Source: Nocardioides albus
GTDB taxonomy: Bacteria; Actinomycetota; Actinomycetes; Propionibacteriales; Nocardioidaceae
Length of the DNA: 64,000 nt
NCBI RefSeq assembly: GCF_014648255.1
Contig: NZ_BMQT01000003.1
Coordinates: 1 to 64,000, forward strand
Reading direction: 5' to 3'
A program made the translations under genes and the position numbers. The notes beneath the pieces were generated by a model, which had not been told where the DNA came from, did no database searches, and saw only the letters and a list, made by a program, of their open reading frames with translations. This document shows positions 51,406 through 61,581 of the stretch, piece by piece. Each line of letters starts with the position of its first letter. The stretch's first letter is position 1.

Positions 51406-52572
51406 TCAGCAGTCCAGCTGGATGTCTCCCAGCGGCTTGGAGCAGCAGATCAGCACCTTCTGGTTGGCGATCTCCTTCGGTCGGATGCCGCCGTTGTGGT
51501 TCATCTCGACCTCGCCGGAGAGCATCGACACCTTGCAGGTCCCGCACATGCCCTGACCGCAGGCGGCCAAGGGCCGCATGCCGGCGGCGACCGCCGCCTC
51601 CAGGATGGTCTCGTCCGGGCCACAGGTGATCATCCGGCCGCTGCGTGCGAACTCGACCGAGAACCCGGCTGCGGCCTCCTCGTCGGAGCCCTCCTCGACC
51701 GGCGGCGCGGCCGCCGGAGCAGACACCTCGGGAGCGCCGAAGTCGAAACTCTCCTCGTGGTATTTCTCCATGTCGTAGCCGAGGTCTTCGAGCAGAGACC
51801 TGGCCGCCGCCATGTAGCCCGCCGGGCCGCAGATGAAGGTCTCCCGCTCGTTGAGGTCCGGCGCCAAGATCTCGAGGACCGGCTTGGAGATGCGTCCCTG
51901 CAGCCCCATCCAGCGCTCGGTCGGGGCATCGCCCTCGCAGATCTCCGCCACCCGCAGGTTGGGCATCAGGCGCGCCATCGCCTCGAGCTCGCCGCGGTAG
52001 ATGATGTCGGCCGGCGTACGCGCGCTGTGCACGAAGAGGATGTCCGCCTCGGACCCGAGGTCATACAGCGTCCGGGTCATCGAGAGCACCGGGGTGATGC
52101 CGCTCCCGGCCGAGAGGAACAGGTATTTCGGCACGTCCTCCTCCGGCAGCACGAAGGCACCCGCCGGAGCGTGCATCGAGATCCAGCTCCCTGGCTCGAG
52201 GTTGTCGTGGAGCCAGTTCGACACGATGCCGCCGGGGACCCGCTTGATCGTGATCGCCATCCGGTCGGGCCTGGTCGGCGGGGAGGCGATCGTGTAGCAC
52301 CGGGTCATCATCTGGCCGTCGATCTCGACCCGCATCGTGATGAACTGGCCCGCCTCGAAGTCGAAGGGACGCCTGTCACGGGTCGTGAAGACGAAGGTCT
52401 TCACGTCGTGGGTGACCGCCAGGACCTGGCTGCACACCAGGTCCACCACGTCGCTCTCGGCCCAGCAGGGCTCCAGCATCCGCTTGCTTCGGACGACCGC
52501 CGGGCGGCCGTTCTGCAGGCCGAACGAGTTCGGCTCGGACACCTCGGGGATGTCCGTCTCCATGATCGTCAT
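51406..52572 (-). CDS. gbcB: Ferredoxin-NAD(P)H reductase component of glycine betaine-type Rieske monooxygenase
   Basis: 388 residues. FAD-binding domain (FEAGQFITMRVEIDGQMMTRCYTIASPP), NAD domain (FLSAGSGITPVLSMTRTLY, FICGPAGYMAAARSLLEDLGY), a linker rich in Ala/Pro/Glu and a C-terminal plant-type [2Fe-2S] domain with CGQGMCGTCKVSML and the last Cys in VLICCSKPLGD. It passes electrons to the oxygenase encoded just upstream (18-bp gap). GbcB and stachydrine demethylase reductases share this layout. Confidence 0.87.
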   Translation of the reverse strand: MTIMETDIPEVSEPNSFGLQNGRPAVVRSKRMLEPCWAESDVVDLVCSQVLAVTHDVKTFVFTTRDRRPFDFEAGQFITMRVEIDGQMMTRCYTIASPPTRPDRMAITIKRVPGGIVSNWLHDNLEPGSWISMHAPAGAFVLPEEDVPKYLFLSAGSGITPVLSMTRTLYDLGSEADILFVHSARTPADIIYRGELEAMARLMPNLRVAEICEGDAPTERWMGLQGRISKPVLEILAPDLNERETFICGPAGYMAAARSLLEDLGYDMEKYHEESFDFGAPEVSAPAAAPPVEEGSDEEAAAGFSVEFARSGRMITCGPDETILEAAVAAGMRPLAACGQGMCGTCKVSMLSGEVEMNHNGGIRPKEIANQKVLICCSKPLGDIQLDC

Positions 52573-52590
52573 GTCTGCTCCCGGATCCTG

Positions 52591-53850
52591 CTAGACGTTG
52601 GCTTGGACGCGTTGGACGTACCAGGTGACGAAGGCGTCGACCTCGCCCTCGACCGTCGAGTAGGGGCCGGGCACGTAGCCCGGGTCCGCGACTCCACGCT
52701 GCGTGCTCTCGACCAGGGCACGGTCCTGGTCGTTGGTGGCCCGCCACACCGAGGTGAGCGACTCGACCGAGTAGTCGACCCCTTCGACGGCCTCCGGGTT
52801 CACCAGCCAGGTCGTCCGGACCAGCGTCCGGTCGACCGCGAGCGGGATCACCGAGAAGACCACAGCGTGGTCACCGAGGAAGTGGAACCACGAGTTGGGC
52901 TGCATGTGCAGCGAGAGGTCTCCGAACCTGGGGTCCTCGATGGACCCCATCAGCTTGGCGCAGAGCTGCTGTCCGTCGGGACCGAACGAGGCGCCGGCAC
53001 CGTCGAGAGGCAGGTGCGAGATCTGGAACGCCGTCGCGCGGCCCTCGAGCTCACAGCGTTCGCCGACCGGGAACCCGATGGCCTCGCAGGCCTTCTCCAG
53101 CTGAGCCTGCGCCTCCTGGTAGCGCTCGAAGGTCGACTGCATCCGCGGCGGCACGTCCTCAGCCTCGTAGCGGCTGATCGGGAAGTACGCCGTCACGAGC
53201 TCGGGGTGGGAGGCATCGCAGTGGTGACACTCGCGGTTGTTCTCCATCACCAGCTTCCAGTTGCCCTCCTCGACGATGTCGGTCTGGTGGGCGACCTTCG
53301 CCGTGGCCAGCGAGTAGGGCTTCAGGTAGGGCTCGATGAACTGGCTGACCTCGTCGAAGTCGGCCGGCGGCTCATCGGACAGGCAGAGGAAGACCAGCCC
53401 GCCGACGGCACGGACGTTCACCGGCTTGAGCCCGAACTTGTCGTACTCGAACGAGTCCTGCTGCGACTCGGCGAAGATGAGGCTGCCGTCGACCCGGTAG
53501 GTCCACTGGTGATAGGGGCAGACGATGTTGCCGATCGAGCCGCAGGCGGACTCGAGCAGCCGTGATCCACGGTGTCGGCACACGTTCCGGAAGGCGCGCA
53601 CGTTCTCGTCGTCGTCGCGAACGACGATCACGGAGTGAGCGCCCACCTCGATGGTGACGTAGTCACCGGGGTCCGGGATCTCGGCCTCGGCGACGGCGAA
53701 GATCCAGTGCTGCCCGAAGACGACGTCGAGGTCCTGCTCGTAGATCTCCGAGCTGGTGTAGAACGGCGCCTCCAGGCTGTAGCCCGATGCTCGCCTGTCC
53801 GCCAAGGACGCCAGGTCTGCAGGCGCCGTTTCGATGCTCATTCGCGTCAC
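52591..53850 (-). CDS. gbcA: Rieske aromatic-ring-type oxygenase subunit, glycine betaine demethylase-like
   Basis: 419 residues. Rieske [2Fe-2S] ligands in CRHRGSRLLESACGSIGNIVCPYHQWTY (C-x-H ... C-x2-H) and a mononuclear iron site ENNRECHHCDASHPELVTAYFP with the bridging acid region. This pattern (NNRECYHC-like) marks the GbcA/stachydrine/carnitine branch that removes N-methyl groups, releasing formaldehyde. The GTG at 53850, 6 nt after gggagag, is the preferred start; ATG at 53841 is an alternative. Confidence 0.86.
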   Translation of the reverse strand: MTRMSIETAPADLASLADRRASGYSLEAPFYTSSEIYEQDLDVVFGQHWIFAVAEAEIPDPGDYVTIEVGAHSVIVVRDDDENVRAFRNVCRHRGSRLLESACGSIGNIVCPYHQWTYRVDGSLIFAESQQDSFEYDKFGLKPVNVRAVGGLVFLCLSDEPPADFDEVSQFIEPYLKPYSLATAKVAHQTDIVEEGNWKLVMENNRECHHCDASHPELVTAYFPISRYEAEDVPPRMQSTFERYQEAQAQLEKACEAIGFPVGERCELEGRATAFQISHLPLDGAGASFGPDGQQLCAKLMGSIEDPRFGDLSLHMQPNSWFHFLGDHAVVFSVIPLAVDRTLVRTTWLVNPEAVEGVDYSVESLTSVWRATNDQDRALVESTQRGVADPGYVPGPYSTVEGEVDAFVTWYVQRVQANV

Positions 53851-53920
53851 GTTGATCTCTCCCACGCTCAAACCGGGCAGATTCCGGGTTCAGATAAAGG
53901 CGGACCGCCAGATGGCGGTT

Positions 53921-53937
53921 GTTTCACTCTGCAAAAC
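53921..53937. promoter_or_regulatory. Operator candidate upstream of gbcA
   Basis: GTTTC-actctgc-AAAAC fits GTTTC-N7-GAAAC with one mismatch. The motif recurs at 54900-54916 and 55073-55089 around iclR and fdhA. Confidence 0.55.
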
Positions 53938-54045
53938 TGCTGCGCAGAACGCAACAGCGATTCTGCCGCGCGTTCCGAGACGCTGTCAACGACTCCGTGT
54001 GGATTCCCTCACAGGATTTACAGGCGCGTCACGACGCAGGAACGC

Positions 54046-54082
54046 CACGTGGCCCGCATGCACCAGGCATGCGGGCCACGTG
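54046..54082 (-). terminator. Hairpin terminator after iclR
   Basis: Perfect 15-bp arms (cacgtggcccgcatg / catgcgggccacgtg) with a 7-nt loop, 44 bp beyond the iclR stop and before the gbcA promoter. It has no T run, as is common in high-GC actinobacteria. Confidence 0.75.
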
Positions 54083-54125
54083 ATCAGGCCGGATCCTCGC
54101 CTCGGCCGGGGCAGGTCAGGTCAGG

Positions 54126-54908
54126 TCACTCGGCCTTGGGAAAGCCGTTCCGCTCGGAGATCGCCGCAGCGGCCGCGAGCACGTGCTCGGCCAGCTCGGA
54201 CGCATTCTCGGATGTGATGCGGAACGACGGGCCGGAGACCACGACGGCAGCGATCACCCCACCACCGAGGGAGCGGATCGGCGCGGCCACGCCAGCCAGA
54301 CCGATCTCGTGCTCGTCGACGGAGTAGGCGTAGCCCAGCCGCCTGACCTCGGCGAGCTGCGTCTCGAGCCGCTCCGAGTCGACCACGGTCTCCTCGGTGT
54401 AACGCTCGAGCCCACGGTCCAGGATGTGCTGACGTTCCTCCGGCCGCATCATCGCCAGAAAGACCTGGCCGGACGCAGTGGTGTGCAGGGGGCTCCGCTG
54501 GCCGACCCAGTTCACCGAGGTGATCTCGGCGCTGCCGATCACCTGGTCGATCGTGATGGCCTCCTCACCATCGTTGATGACAATGTTGACGGTCTCCCCG
54601 ACCTCGTCGGCCAACGCCATGCAGATCGGGCGACTCGTGACCGAAAGGTCGTGCTTGCGAGTCGCGCCCGCGGCGAGCTGGATGACCCCATAGCCGAGCT
54701 GATAATGCCCGCGGCTCGAGTTCTGCTCCACGAGCCCGCGGGCCTCGAGCGTCGCCAGCAGCCGGAACACCGTGGACTTGTGCACCCCCAGCTCCTCGGA
54801 GATCGGCGTGACTCCGACAGCACCCCGACGGGCGAGCACCTGGAGGATGGAGATGGCTCGGTCAACTGAGTGAACGGTCGTGCTCCGTGTTTCGCTCGTG
54901 TTGCTCAT
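54126..54908 (-). CDS. IclR-family transcriptional regulator
   Basis: 260 residues. N-terminal winged helix (SVDRAISILQVLARRGAVGVTPISEELGVHKSTVFRLLATLEARGLVEQN) and an IclR effector domain (LHTTASGQVFLAMM, YAYSVDEHEIGLAGVAAPI). It lies between gbcA and fdhA, divergent from fdhA. A palindrome overlapping its own start codon resembles those upstream of gbcA and fdhA, so it likely controls all three. Confidence 0.92.
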   Translation of the reverse strand: MSNTSETRSTTVHSVDRAISILQVLARRGAVGVTPISEELGVHKSTVFRLLATLEARGLVEQNSSRGHYQLGYGVIQLAAGATRKHDLSVTSRPICMALADEVGETVNIVINDGEEAITIDQVIGSAEITSVNWVGQRSPLHTTASGQVFLAMMRPEERQHILDRGLERYTEETVVDSERLETQLAEVRRLGYAYSVDEHEIGLAGVAAPIRSLGGGVIAAVVVSGPSFRITSENASELAEHVLAAAAAISERNGFPKAE

Positions 54909-54916
54909 GCTGAAAC
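54900..54916. promoter_or_regulatory. Operator candidate overlapping the iclR start
   Basis: On the minus strand GTTTC-agcatga-GCAAC, one mismatch from GTTTC-N7-GAAAC; the ATG of iclR lies within it. Binding here would allow autoregulation. Confidence 0.5.
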
Positions 54917-55054
54917 AGTATGCCTCTTCGGCAGGTCTCCCCCAGAGACCCCTACTGCCGAGTAGGCCCGTGGCGGCTCACCGGGCACCGCGCCGCAAGC
55001 CTTGAATTCGTCCCCGAAAGGGTCTTGATGGCGATGCCGCCGACGGTCTAGTTT

Positions 55055-55089
55055 GTTTCATATAGCGCTCTTGTTTCGCTATGAGAAAC
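55055..55089. promoter_or_regulatory. Operator candidate upstream of fdhA
   Basis: A perfect GTTTC-gctatga-GAAAC at 55073-55089, preceded by another GTTTC half site at 55055-55059, in an AT-rich stretch that probably holds the fdhA promoter. Confidence 0.6.
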
Positions 55090-55146
55090 ACTCTTGCAAT
55101 CTGAACTACGCCGGACGCCCCACCCGGGGCAGGAAGAAGAGACGCC

Positions 55147-56358
55147 ATGGCAGACAACAGAGTCGTCGTCTACAAGGGGCCGGGCGAGGTGGCCGTCGAG
55201 ACCATCGAATACCCGAAGCTGGAGCTCCCCGAGGACGTCGTCAGCGGCCTGGGCATCAAGCGCGCCGCCCCGCACGCGGTGATCCTCAAGCTCGTGACCA
55301 GCAACATCTGCGGCAGCGACCAGCACATGGTGCGTGGCCGGACGACGGCGCCTGTGGGCCAGACCCTCGGCCACGAGATCACCGGCGAGATCGTCGAGAT
55401 CGGGGACGACGTCCTCTTCCACGAGGTGGGTGACATCTGCTCGGTGCCGTTCAACATCGCCTGCGGGCGCTGTCGCATGTGCAACGAGGGCAAGACCGGC
55501 ATCTGCCTCAACGTGAACCCGGCACGGGCCGGCGCGGCGTACGGCTATGTCGACATGGGCGGCTGGATCGGCGGCCAGGCGGAGTACGTCATGGTCCCGT
55601 TCGCCGACTTCAACCTGCTGAAGTTCCCCGACCGCGACCAGGCGCTGGAGAAGATCCTCGACCTGACGATGCTCTCCGACATCTTCCCGACCGGCTACCA
55701 CGGCGCCTACACCGCCGGCGTCACCACAGGGTCGACGGTGTACGTGGCGGGCGCGGGCCCGGTCGGGCTCGCCGCGGCGTACTCGGCACAGCTGCTCGGC
55801 GCCGCGACCGTCATCGTCGGAGACATGAACGCGGACCGGCTGAAGCAGGCCGCCAGCTTCGGCTGCGCCACGGCGGACCTGTCCGGCGGCGACGCACTCG
55901 CGGACATCATCGCCGACATCGTCGGGGAGCCGGTGGTCGATGCAGCCGTCGACGCGGTCGGCTTCGAGGCCCGCGGCCACGGCCGCGACGCCGCCGAGCA
56001 GCCTGCCACCGTCCTCAACGACATCATGGACGTGGCCCGCGCCGGCGCATCGCTCGGCATCCCCGGCCTGTACGTCACCGGTGACCCGGGCGCCGTCGAC
56101 GACGCCGCCAAGCAGGGGCAGATCGGCGTCCGGCTCGGCCTGGGCTGGGCCAAGTCGCACACCTTCGTGACCGGCCAGTGCCCGGTGAAGCAGTACAACC
56201 GCCAGCTGATGAACTTGATCCTCGCCGACAAGGCCCACATCGCCGACGCCGTCAACGCGAAGGCCATCAGCCTCGACGAGGCTCCGGAGAGCTACGCCGC
56301 GTTCGACCAGGGCGCGGCCACCAAGTACGTGATCGACCCGCACGGCATGGTGCGCTGA
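55147..56358 (+). CDS. fdhA: Formaldehyde dehydrogenase, glutathione-independent, zinc-type
   Basis: 403 residues, zinc-dependent medium-chain dehydrogenase. Catalytic zinc ligand in NICGSDQHMVRGRTT and GHEITGEIVEIG; structural zinc cysteines CGRCRMCNEGKTGICLNVNP; NAD domain VYVAGAGPVGLAAAYSAQLLGA. Length and sequence (starts NRVVVYKGPGEV) match the Pseudomonas-type dismutating formaldehyde dehydrogenase. It would remove the formaldehyde released by betaine and sarcosine demethylation. Confidence 0.94.
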   Translation: MADNRVVVYKGPGEVAVETIEYPKLELPEDVVSGLGIKRAAPHAVILKLVTSNICGSDQHMVRGRTTAPVGQTLGHEITGEIVEIGDDVLFHEVGDICSVPFNIACGRCRMCNEGKTGICLNVNPARAGAAYGYVDMGGWIGGQAEYVMVPFADFNLLKFPDRDQALEKILDLTMLSDIFPTGYHGAYTAGVTTGSTVYVAGAGPVGLAAAYSAQLLGAATVIVGDMNADRLKQAASFGCATADLSGGDALADIIADIVGEPVVDAAVDAVGFEARGHGRDAAEQPATVLNDIMDVARAGASLGIPGLYVTGDPGAVDDAAKQGQIGVRLGLGWAKSHTFVTGQCPVKQYNRQLMNLILADKAHIADAVNAKAISLDEAPESYAAFDQGAATKYVIDPHGMVR

Positions 56359-56374
56359 CCCGGCCGGACAGCAC

Positions 56375-56417
56375 AACGGTCCTGTCCCCGGCCAGATTGG
56401 CCGGGGGCAGGACCGTT
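56375..56417 (+). terminator. Terminator after fdhA
   Basis: Arms aacggtcctg-t-ccccggcc and ggccgggg-g-caggaccgtt with a 5-nt loop, followed by tttcacc. Lies between convergent fdhA and folC and may serve both. Confidence 0.85.
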
Positions 56418-56449
56418 TCACCTGCCCGAGCTTCACATGGCCGCGGGGT

Positions 56450-57787
56450 TCACAGACCGAGCAGGCGACGCGCCTCGCCGACGGTGACGACGGAGCCGGT
56501 GACCAGCACCTGGCCGTCGCCGTGCCTGGAGGCGGCTTCGGTCGCCTCCTGCAGGGCATCGGCCAGGTCGTCGACCTCCATGACCCGGTCCGCGCCCAGG
56601 ATCTTCCGCGCCGCGACGGCGACGTCTTGTGAGGAGAGCGATCTCGGGCTGCTGTTCCGGGTGCAGACCATCGTGGCCACGACGGGCTCGAGCTCTGCGA
56701 GCATGCCGGCGAGGTCCTTGTCGCCCAGCGCGGCGACCACGGCGACGGTCGGCCGTCGGCCCAGGTCGGACAGGCCGGCCGCCAGGGCCCGGGCGCCGTC
56801 GGGGTTGTGGGCGGCGTCGAGGATCACGGCAGGGGTGCCGGGCAGCACCTCGAGGCGGCCGGGTGACCTGACCGAACCCAGGGCTCGTCGCAGCGCGTCC
56901 GGCGGGACCACGTCCTCCAGGAGGGCTTCGACGCTCGCGATCGCGAGCACGGCGTTGTGGGCCTGGTGACGTCCATGAAGCGACAGCGGGACATCCTGGT
57001 AGCGACCCGCGAGCCCGTCGACCGAGATGATCTGCCCGCTGCCGAGAGCGCGGCGACCGCTCAGGCAGAAGTCACGCCCCTCGACCATGAGCCGCGCGAG
57101 ATGCGCGTCGGCGTGAGATCGCAGCAGCTGCTCGACATCGAGTGCCTGCCGCGCCGTCACGGCCAGCGCACCCGGCTTGATGATCCCGGCCTTCTCGGCC
57201 GCGATGTCGAGCCTGGTCGGGCCCAGGTGGTCGACGTGGTCGAGGCCGATCGGAAGGATCGCGGCGACCTCGGCGTCGATGACGTTGGTCGCGTCCCACA
57301 TGCCGCCCATGCCGACCTCGACCGCGGCGACGTCGATGCCGGCGGTCGAGAACGCCTGGTAGGCCATGGCGACCGTCATCTCGAAGAACGACAGCGACGT
57401 GGCGCTCCCCCCGTCGACGGTCTCGGCAGCGGGCAGGACGTCGCGATAAGCACGGACGAAGCCGCTCCGCGAGATCGGCCGGCCACCGATGCTGATCCGC
57501 TCCCGGATGTCGGTGAGGTGGGGACTGGTGAACCTGCCCAGCGACGAGCCCAGCTCGCTCAGGATCGCTTCCACCATCCGCGCGGTGCTCGTCTTGCCGT
57601 TGGTGCCGGTGATGTGGATCGACCTATAGTCCCGCTGCGGCTGGCCGAGCGCGGCCATCACGGCCCGGATGCGCTCCAGCGACGGGGCGATCCTGGTCTC
57701 GGGCCAACGGGCGAGGAGCTGACGTTCCACCTCGGTGGCGTCGAGCTCGGCAGCCGGAGCCGTCGCAACGGCCGGCCGGTGGCTCAT
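56450..57787 (-). CDS. folC: Folylpolyglutamate synthase/dihydrofolate synthase-type ligase
   Basis: 445 residues of the Mur ligase superfamily. P-loop SIHITGTNGKTSTARMVEAIL, FTSPHLTDIRERI, VAAVEVGMGGMWDATNVI, GLDHVDHLGPTRLDIAAEKAGIIK, and the C-terminal ILDAAHNPDGARALA. The ATG at 57787 overlaps the folP stop. It is the last gene of the sarcosine oxidase operon seen here and may extend or make folate for the enzymes upstream. Confidence 0.9.
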   Translation of the reverse strand: MSHRPAVATAPAAELDATEVERQLLARWPETRIAPSLERIRAVMAALGQPQRDYRSIHITGTNGKTSTARMVEAILSELGSSLGRFTSPHLTDIRERISIGGRPISRSGFVRAYRDVLPAAETVDGGSATSLSFFEMTVAMAYQAFSTAGIDVAAVEVGMGGMWDATNVIDAEVAAILPIGLDHVDHLGPTRLDIAAEKAGIIKPGALAVTARQALDVEQLLRSHADAHLARLMVEGRDFCLSGRRALGSGQIISVDGLAGRYQDVPLSLHGRHQAHNAVLAIASVEALLEDVVPPDALRRALGSVRSPGRLEVLPGTPAVILDAAHNPDGARALAAGLSDLGRRPTVAVVAALGDKDLAGMLAELEPVVATMVCTRNSSPRSLSSQDVAVAARKILGADRVMEVDDLADALQEATEAASRHGDGQVLVTGSVVTVGEARRLLGL

Positions 57788-58665
57788 CGCTCCCCTGCCA
57801 GGGCGGCAACCCGTTCGGCTCCGAGCGCGCGGCCGTGCAGGCGGGCGGCGACCCTGGCGGCGGCAGCCGGACCCGAGGCCGAGTGCACGCGCACTCCCCA
57901 GGCACCTCCGTACGCCGCGATGGCCGCGACGGCGTCGGACGCCTCGTCGCGGTCGGCGGCGACGTCCGGGGCACGCCTGCCGTACGCGGAGGCGTCGGCG
58001 AGGAATCGTTTGCGGGAGGCGCCGACGAGGACCGGGAAGCCGAGCCCACGCAGCGTCTCCAGGGCCCCGAGCAGCTCCCAGGACTGGGCGGAGCTCTTCG
58101 CGAAACCCAGCCCCGGATCGAGGATGATCCGCTCGGGACGTACTCCTGTGTGGAGTGCGGCGTCGACCCGGCCACGGAGCTCGGCGCACACGTCGTCGAC
58201 GACGGAGTCGTAGAAGCAGAAGTCGTCCATCCGGGTGGAGTGCGCCCGCCAGTGCATGAGTACGCAGGTGACGTCCACCTCGGCGAGGAAGGGCAGCATC
58301 TCCGGGTCGGCGAGCCCGCCGGAGACGTCGTTCACGATGACGGCCCCGGCCGCGACGGCCTGCCGGGCGACCGATGCGCGCATGGTGTCCACCGAGACCG
58401 GGAACCCGTGGCGGGCGAGCGCCTCGACCACCGGGATCACCCGGGCTAGCTCCTCGGCCTCGTCGACCCGCCGCGCACCGGGCCGGGTGGACTCGCCGCC
58501 GACGTCGAGGAGGTCGGCGCCGTCCTGCATGAGCTCGTGCCCCCGGCGTACGGCCGCGTCGACGTCGAGGAAGAGTCCACCGTCGGAGAACGAGTCGGGG
58601 GTGACGTTGATGATGCCCATCACCTGACAGCGCTGAGCGGCCGTCGGGACGTCCGCGGTGCTCAT
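57784..58665 (-). CDS. folP: Dihydropteroate synthase
   Basis: 293-residue TIM barrel. Signatures [62 protein letters not shown] and the closing GVRVHSASG. It condenses p-aminobenzoate with the pterin pyrophosphate. ATGA overlap with folD. Being inside a catabolic operon suggests it is a second, dedicated copy; the primary folate locus is not in the window. Confidence 0.93.
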   Translation of the reverse strand: MSTADVPTAAQRCQVMGIINVTPDSFSDGGLFLDVDAAVRRGHELMQDGADLLDVGGESTRPGARRVDEAEELARVIPVVEALARHGFPVSVDTMRASVARQAVAAGAVIVNDVSGGLADPEMLPFLAEVDVTCVLMHWRAHSTRMDDFCFYDSVVDDVCAELRGRVDAALHTGVRPERIILDPGLGFAKSSAQSWELLGALETLRGLGFPVLVGASRKRFLADASAYGRRAPDVAADRDEASDAVAAIAAYGGAWGVRVHSASGPAAAARVAARLHGRALGAERVAALAGER

Positions 58666-59546
58666 GCCAGCGCCCCGGCGATCGTCACCCGATCAGCCAG
58701 CTGCTGTTCGGCGATCTCGACGATGTTGGTCAGCAGCATGGCGCGGGTCATCGGTCCCACTCCCCCGGTGGCGCCGCTCATCTTCCCTGCGACGACGTCC
58801 ACGTTCGGGTCGACGTCGCCCAGGATGCCCTCGATGGTGCGGGTGATGCCAACCGACAGGACGGTCGCACCGGGGCTGACCCAGTCGGGCTTCACCAGGT
58901 GCGCGACGCCCGCCGCGGCGACGATGACGTCCGAGGCCCGGGCGTGGGCGGCGACGTCGCGGGTCTCGATGTTGCACAGGGTCACGGTGGCGTGCTCGGT
59001 CGGGCGGGTGAGCATGAGCCCCAGGGGCCTGCCGACGGTCAGGCCGCAGCCGATGATGCAGAACCGCTGTCCGGTGATCGGCACGTCGTGCTGTCGCAGG
59101 AGCTCGATGATCCCGCGCGGCGTGCACGGCAGAGGCCCCGGGGTCCCGAGCACCAGCTTGCCGAGGTTCGTCGGGTGGAGCCCGTCGGCGTCCTTGGCCG
59201 GGTCGATGAGCTCCAGGACCCGGTGGGTGTCGACGTGCGGAGGCAGCGGCAGCTGGACGATGAAGCCGGTGCAGGTCGGATCGTCGTTGAGCTGTTCCAC
59301 CGCGGCCTCGATCTCCGGCTGCGATGCGGAGGCAGGGAGCTCGATCCGGATCGAGGCGATGCCCACCTCGGCGCAGTCGCGGTGCTTGCCCGCGACGTAC
59401 GACCGGGAACCCGGGTCCTCACCGACGAGGATGGTGCCGAGTCCGGGGTCGATACCCGCCTCGTGCAGTGCCTTCACCCGTTCGGCGAGGCCGGCCTTCA
59501 GGTCAGCAGCGACGCGCCTGCCGTCGATCTTTGCTGCGATGCTCAT
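58662..59546 (-). CDS. folD: Methylene-tetrahydrofolate dehydrogenase/cyclohydrolase
   Basis: 294 residues. Catalytic Lys-Tyr region [47 protein letters not shown] and the dinucleotide site [17 protein letters not shown], then [14 protein letters not shown]. It oxidises 5,10-methylene-THF (formed by sarcosine oxidase when THF is present) to 10-formyl-THF. It is 29 bp after sdaA. Confidence 0.94.
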   Translation of the reverse strand: MSIAAKIDGRRVAADLKAGLAERVKALHEAGIDPGLGTILVGEDPGSRSYVAGKHRDCAEVGIASIRIELPASASQPEIEAAVEQLNDDPTCTGFIVQLPLPPHVDTHRVLELIDPAKDADGLHPTNLGKLVLGTPGPLPCTPRGIIELLRQHDVPITGQRFCIIGCGLTVGRPLGLMLTRPTEHATVTLCNIETRDVAAHARASDVIVAAAGVAHLVKPDWVSPGATVLSVGITRTIEGILGDVDPNVDVVAGKMSGATGGVGPMTRAMLLTNIVEIAEQQLADRVTIAGALA

Positions 59547-59575
59547 GCGCTTCTCCTTGTCGCGAGGCGCCGATG

Positions 59576-60949
59576 TCAGCACTCGATGACGTTGACGGCG
59601 AGGCCTCCGCGAGAGGTCTCCTTGTACTTGATCTTCATGTCGGCCCCGGTCTCGCGCATGGTCTTGATCGCGGCGTCGAGAGAGACCCGGTGGCTGCCGT
59701 CGCCGCGGGCGGCGATGCGGGCGGCGTTGATGGCCTTGTTGCTGGCGATCGCGTTGCGCTCGATGCACGGGATCTGCACCAGCCCGCCGACCGGGTCGCA
59801 GGTGAGACCGAGGTTGTGCTCGATCCCGATCTCGGCGGCGTTCTCCACCTGCTCCGGGCTGCCGCCCAGCACCTCACAGAGGGCACCGGCCGCCATCGCG
59901 CAGGCCGAGCCGACCTCGCCCTGACAGCCGACCTCGGCACCGGAGATGGACGCGTTGATCTTGAACAGGATCCCGACCGCGGCGGCGGCGAGGAGGAACC
60001 TCACGATCCCGTCCTCGTCCGCGCTGGGCACGAACTTCTCGTAGTAGTGGAGGACGGCCGGGACGATACCGGCCGCACCGTTGGTCGGCGCGGTCACGAT
60101 CCGTCCACCGGACGCGTTCTCCTCGTTGACGGCGAGGGCGAAGAGGTTGACCCAGTCCATCGCCCGGAGCGGGTCGGTGTCGTCGGTGACGGAGTGGAGG
60201 TGGGTGTAGAGACCCGGGGCGCGTCGTGGGACCTTCAGCCCGCCGGGCAGCGTGGGCTCGGTGCGGGTGCAGCCGTTGTGCACGCACTCCTGCATCACCG
60301 ACCAGATGTGCAGCAGCTCGGCGCGCACCTCGTCCTCGGTGCGCCACGACATCTCGTTGGCCATCATCACGTCGCTGATCCGCTTGCCGGACCTGGCGCA
60401 GGTCGCGAGCAGCTCAGCACCGGTGGTGAAGGGGTACGGGATCGGGGTCGCGTCCGCGACGATCCGGTCGGCACCGGCGGCGGCCTCGTCCACGACGAAG
60501 CCGCCACCGACCGAGTAGTAGGTGCTCTCCAGGAGCCGCGCCCCGGTGCCGTCGAAGGCGCGGAAGATCATGCCGTTCGGGTGCGCGGGAAGGGTCTTGG
60601 TGCGATGCATGACGACGTCGTCGGCACCGAACTCGATGTCCCGTGCACCGCAGAGCCGCAGCCGACCGACGGCACGGACCTCGTCCACGCGAGCATCGGC
60701 GTTGTCCGTGTCGACCGTCTCGGGTCGGTTGCCCTCGAGACCGAGGATGACCGCCTTGTCGGAGCCGTGACCGTGGCCGGTGGCGCCGAGCGACCCGAAC
60801 AGCTCCGCCTCGACCCGGGCCACACCGTCGAGCAGCGAGCCTTCCTTCAGGGCGTCGGTGAACTGCACCGCCGCGCGCATCGGGCCGACCGTGTGGGACG
60901 ACGACGGCCCGATGCCGACGGAGAACATGTCGAACACGCTGAGTGCCAT
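59576..60949 (-). CDS. sdaA: L-serine dehydratase (iron-sulfur type)
   Basis: 457 residues, single-chain SdaA with beta and alpha domains fused. [18 protein letters not shown] at the start, [53 protein letters not shown] and [23 protein letters not shown] supply the [4Fe-4S] cysteines. It deaminates serine to pyruvate, consuming serine formed from glycine plus methylene-THF. Overlaps the soxG stop (TGATG). Confidence 0.94.
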   Translation of the reverse strand: MALSVFDMFSVGIGPSSSHTVGPMRAAVQFTDALKEGSLLDGVARVEAELFGSLGATGHGHGSDKAVILGLEGNRPETVDTDNADARVDEVRAVGRLRLCGARDIEFGADDVVMHRTKTLPAHPNGMIFRAFDGTGARLLESTYYSVGGGFVVDEAAAGADRIVADATPIPYPFTTGAELLATCARSGKRISDVMMANEMSWRTEDEVRAELLHIWSVMQECVHNGCTRTEPTLPGGLKVPRRAPGLYTHLHSVTDDTDPLRAMDWVNLFALAVNEENASGGRIVTAPTNGAAGIVPAVLHYYEKFVPSADEDGIVRFLLAAAAVGILFKINASISGAEVGCQGEVGSACAMAAGALCEVLGGSPEQVENAAEIGIEHNLGLTCDPVGGLVQIPCIERNAIASNKAINAARIAARGDGSHRVSLDAAIKTMRETGADMKIKYKETSRGGLAVNVIEC

Positions 60950-61581
60950 CAGCCGGATCCCGACACCTTGAACTCGGCCATGGCGTCGATCAGCCAGCGG
61001 CCCAGAAAGTCGGCGTACGAGGCGCGCGGAAGGATTCGATAGGAGTCGTTCTCGACCTTCCAGAGCAGCACCGGGACACGTCCGATGCTGGTGGCCACCG
61101 CGGTTCCGGGCGCGAAGGCCCGGGGATGGAGGTCGAGCGGGCAGCCCTTCTCGAGCACCGCCCGCGCCGACGCGCCTTCGAGCCGGAGCGTGGTGCGGTT
61201 GGCCGAGAGGTCGAGGACCGCGACACCATCCTCCGAGGCGCCCGCGCGCAGGTAGGACACCAGGGTGGAGCCGGCCACGTTCTGGGAGATGACGAGGAAC
61301 TCGTCGGGCGAGAGCCACAGGACCGCGACGTCGTGGCCGACAGCGACCTCACCGCAACGAGCCGGGAGCTCGGTGCCGAGGACCTTGGCCAGACGCTCCC
61401 GGTCGGGCGAGCCGATCGGCACGCGCAGGCCCACCATGGTGAGGAACTGCTCCTCACGCACCCGAACGCCCCGCGCGCCCGAGACGCCGGCGTCGACGAA
61501 GTCACCGTGGAGATGCTGGGCCGGGCTGACACGCAACTCGTTGATCGTCTTGTCGAGCGGCTCGATCGTGGTCTCAACCAT
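60949..61581 (-). CDS. soxG: Sarcosine oxidase gamma subunit
   Basis: 210 residues. GcvT-like small subunit: [85 protein letters not shown]. Starts inside the end of soxA (8-bp overlap), which fixes the ATG at 61581. Confidence 0.92.
   Translation of the reverse strand: MVETTIEPLDKTINELRVSPAQHLHGDFVDAGVSGARGVRVREEQFLTMVGLRVPIGSPDRERLAKVLGTELPARCGEVAVGHDVAVLWLSPDEFLVISQNVAGSTLVSYLRAGASEDGVAVLDLSANRTTLRLEGASARAVLEKGCPLDLHPRAFAPGTAVATSIGRVPVLLWKVENDSYRILPRASYADFLGRWLIDAMAEFKVSGSG

Noticed and set aside
54046-54082. Regulatory palindrome for IclR
   Set aside because: Unlike the GTTTC-N7-GAAAC sites; long GC-rich arms with a loop right after the iclR stop are better explained as a terminator.
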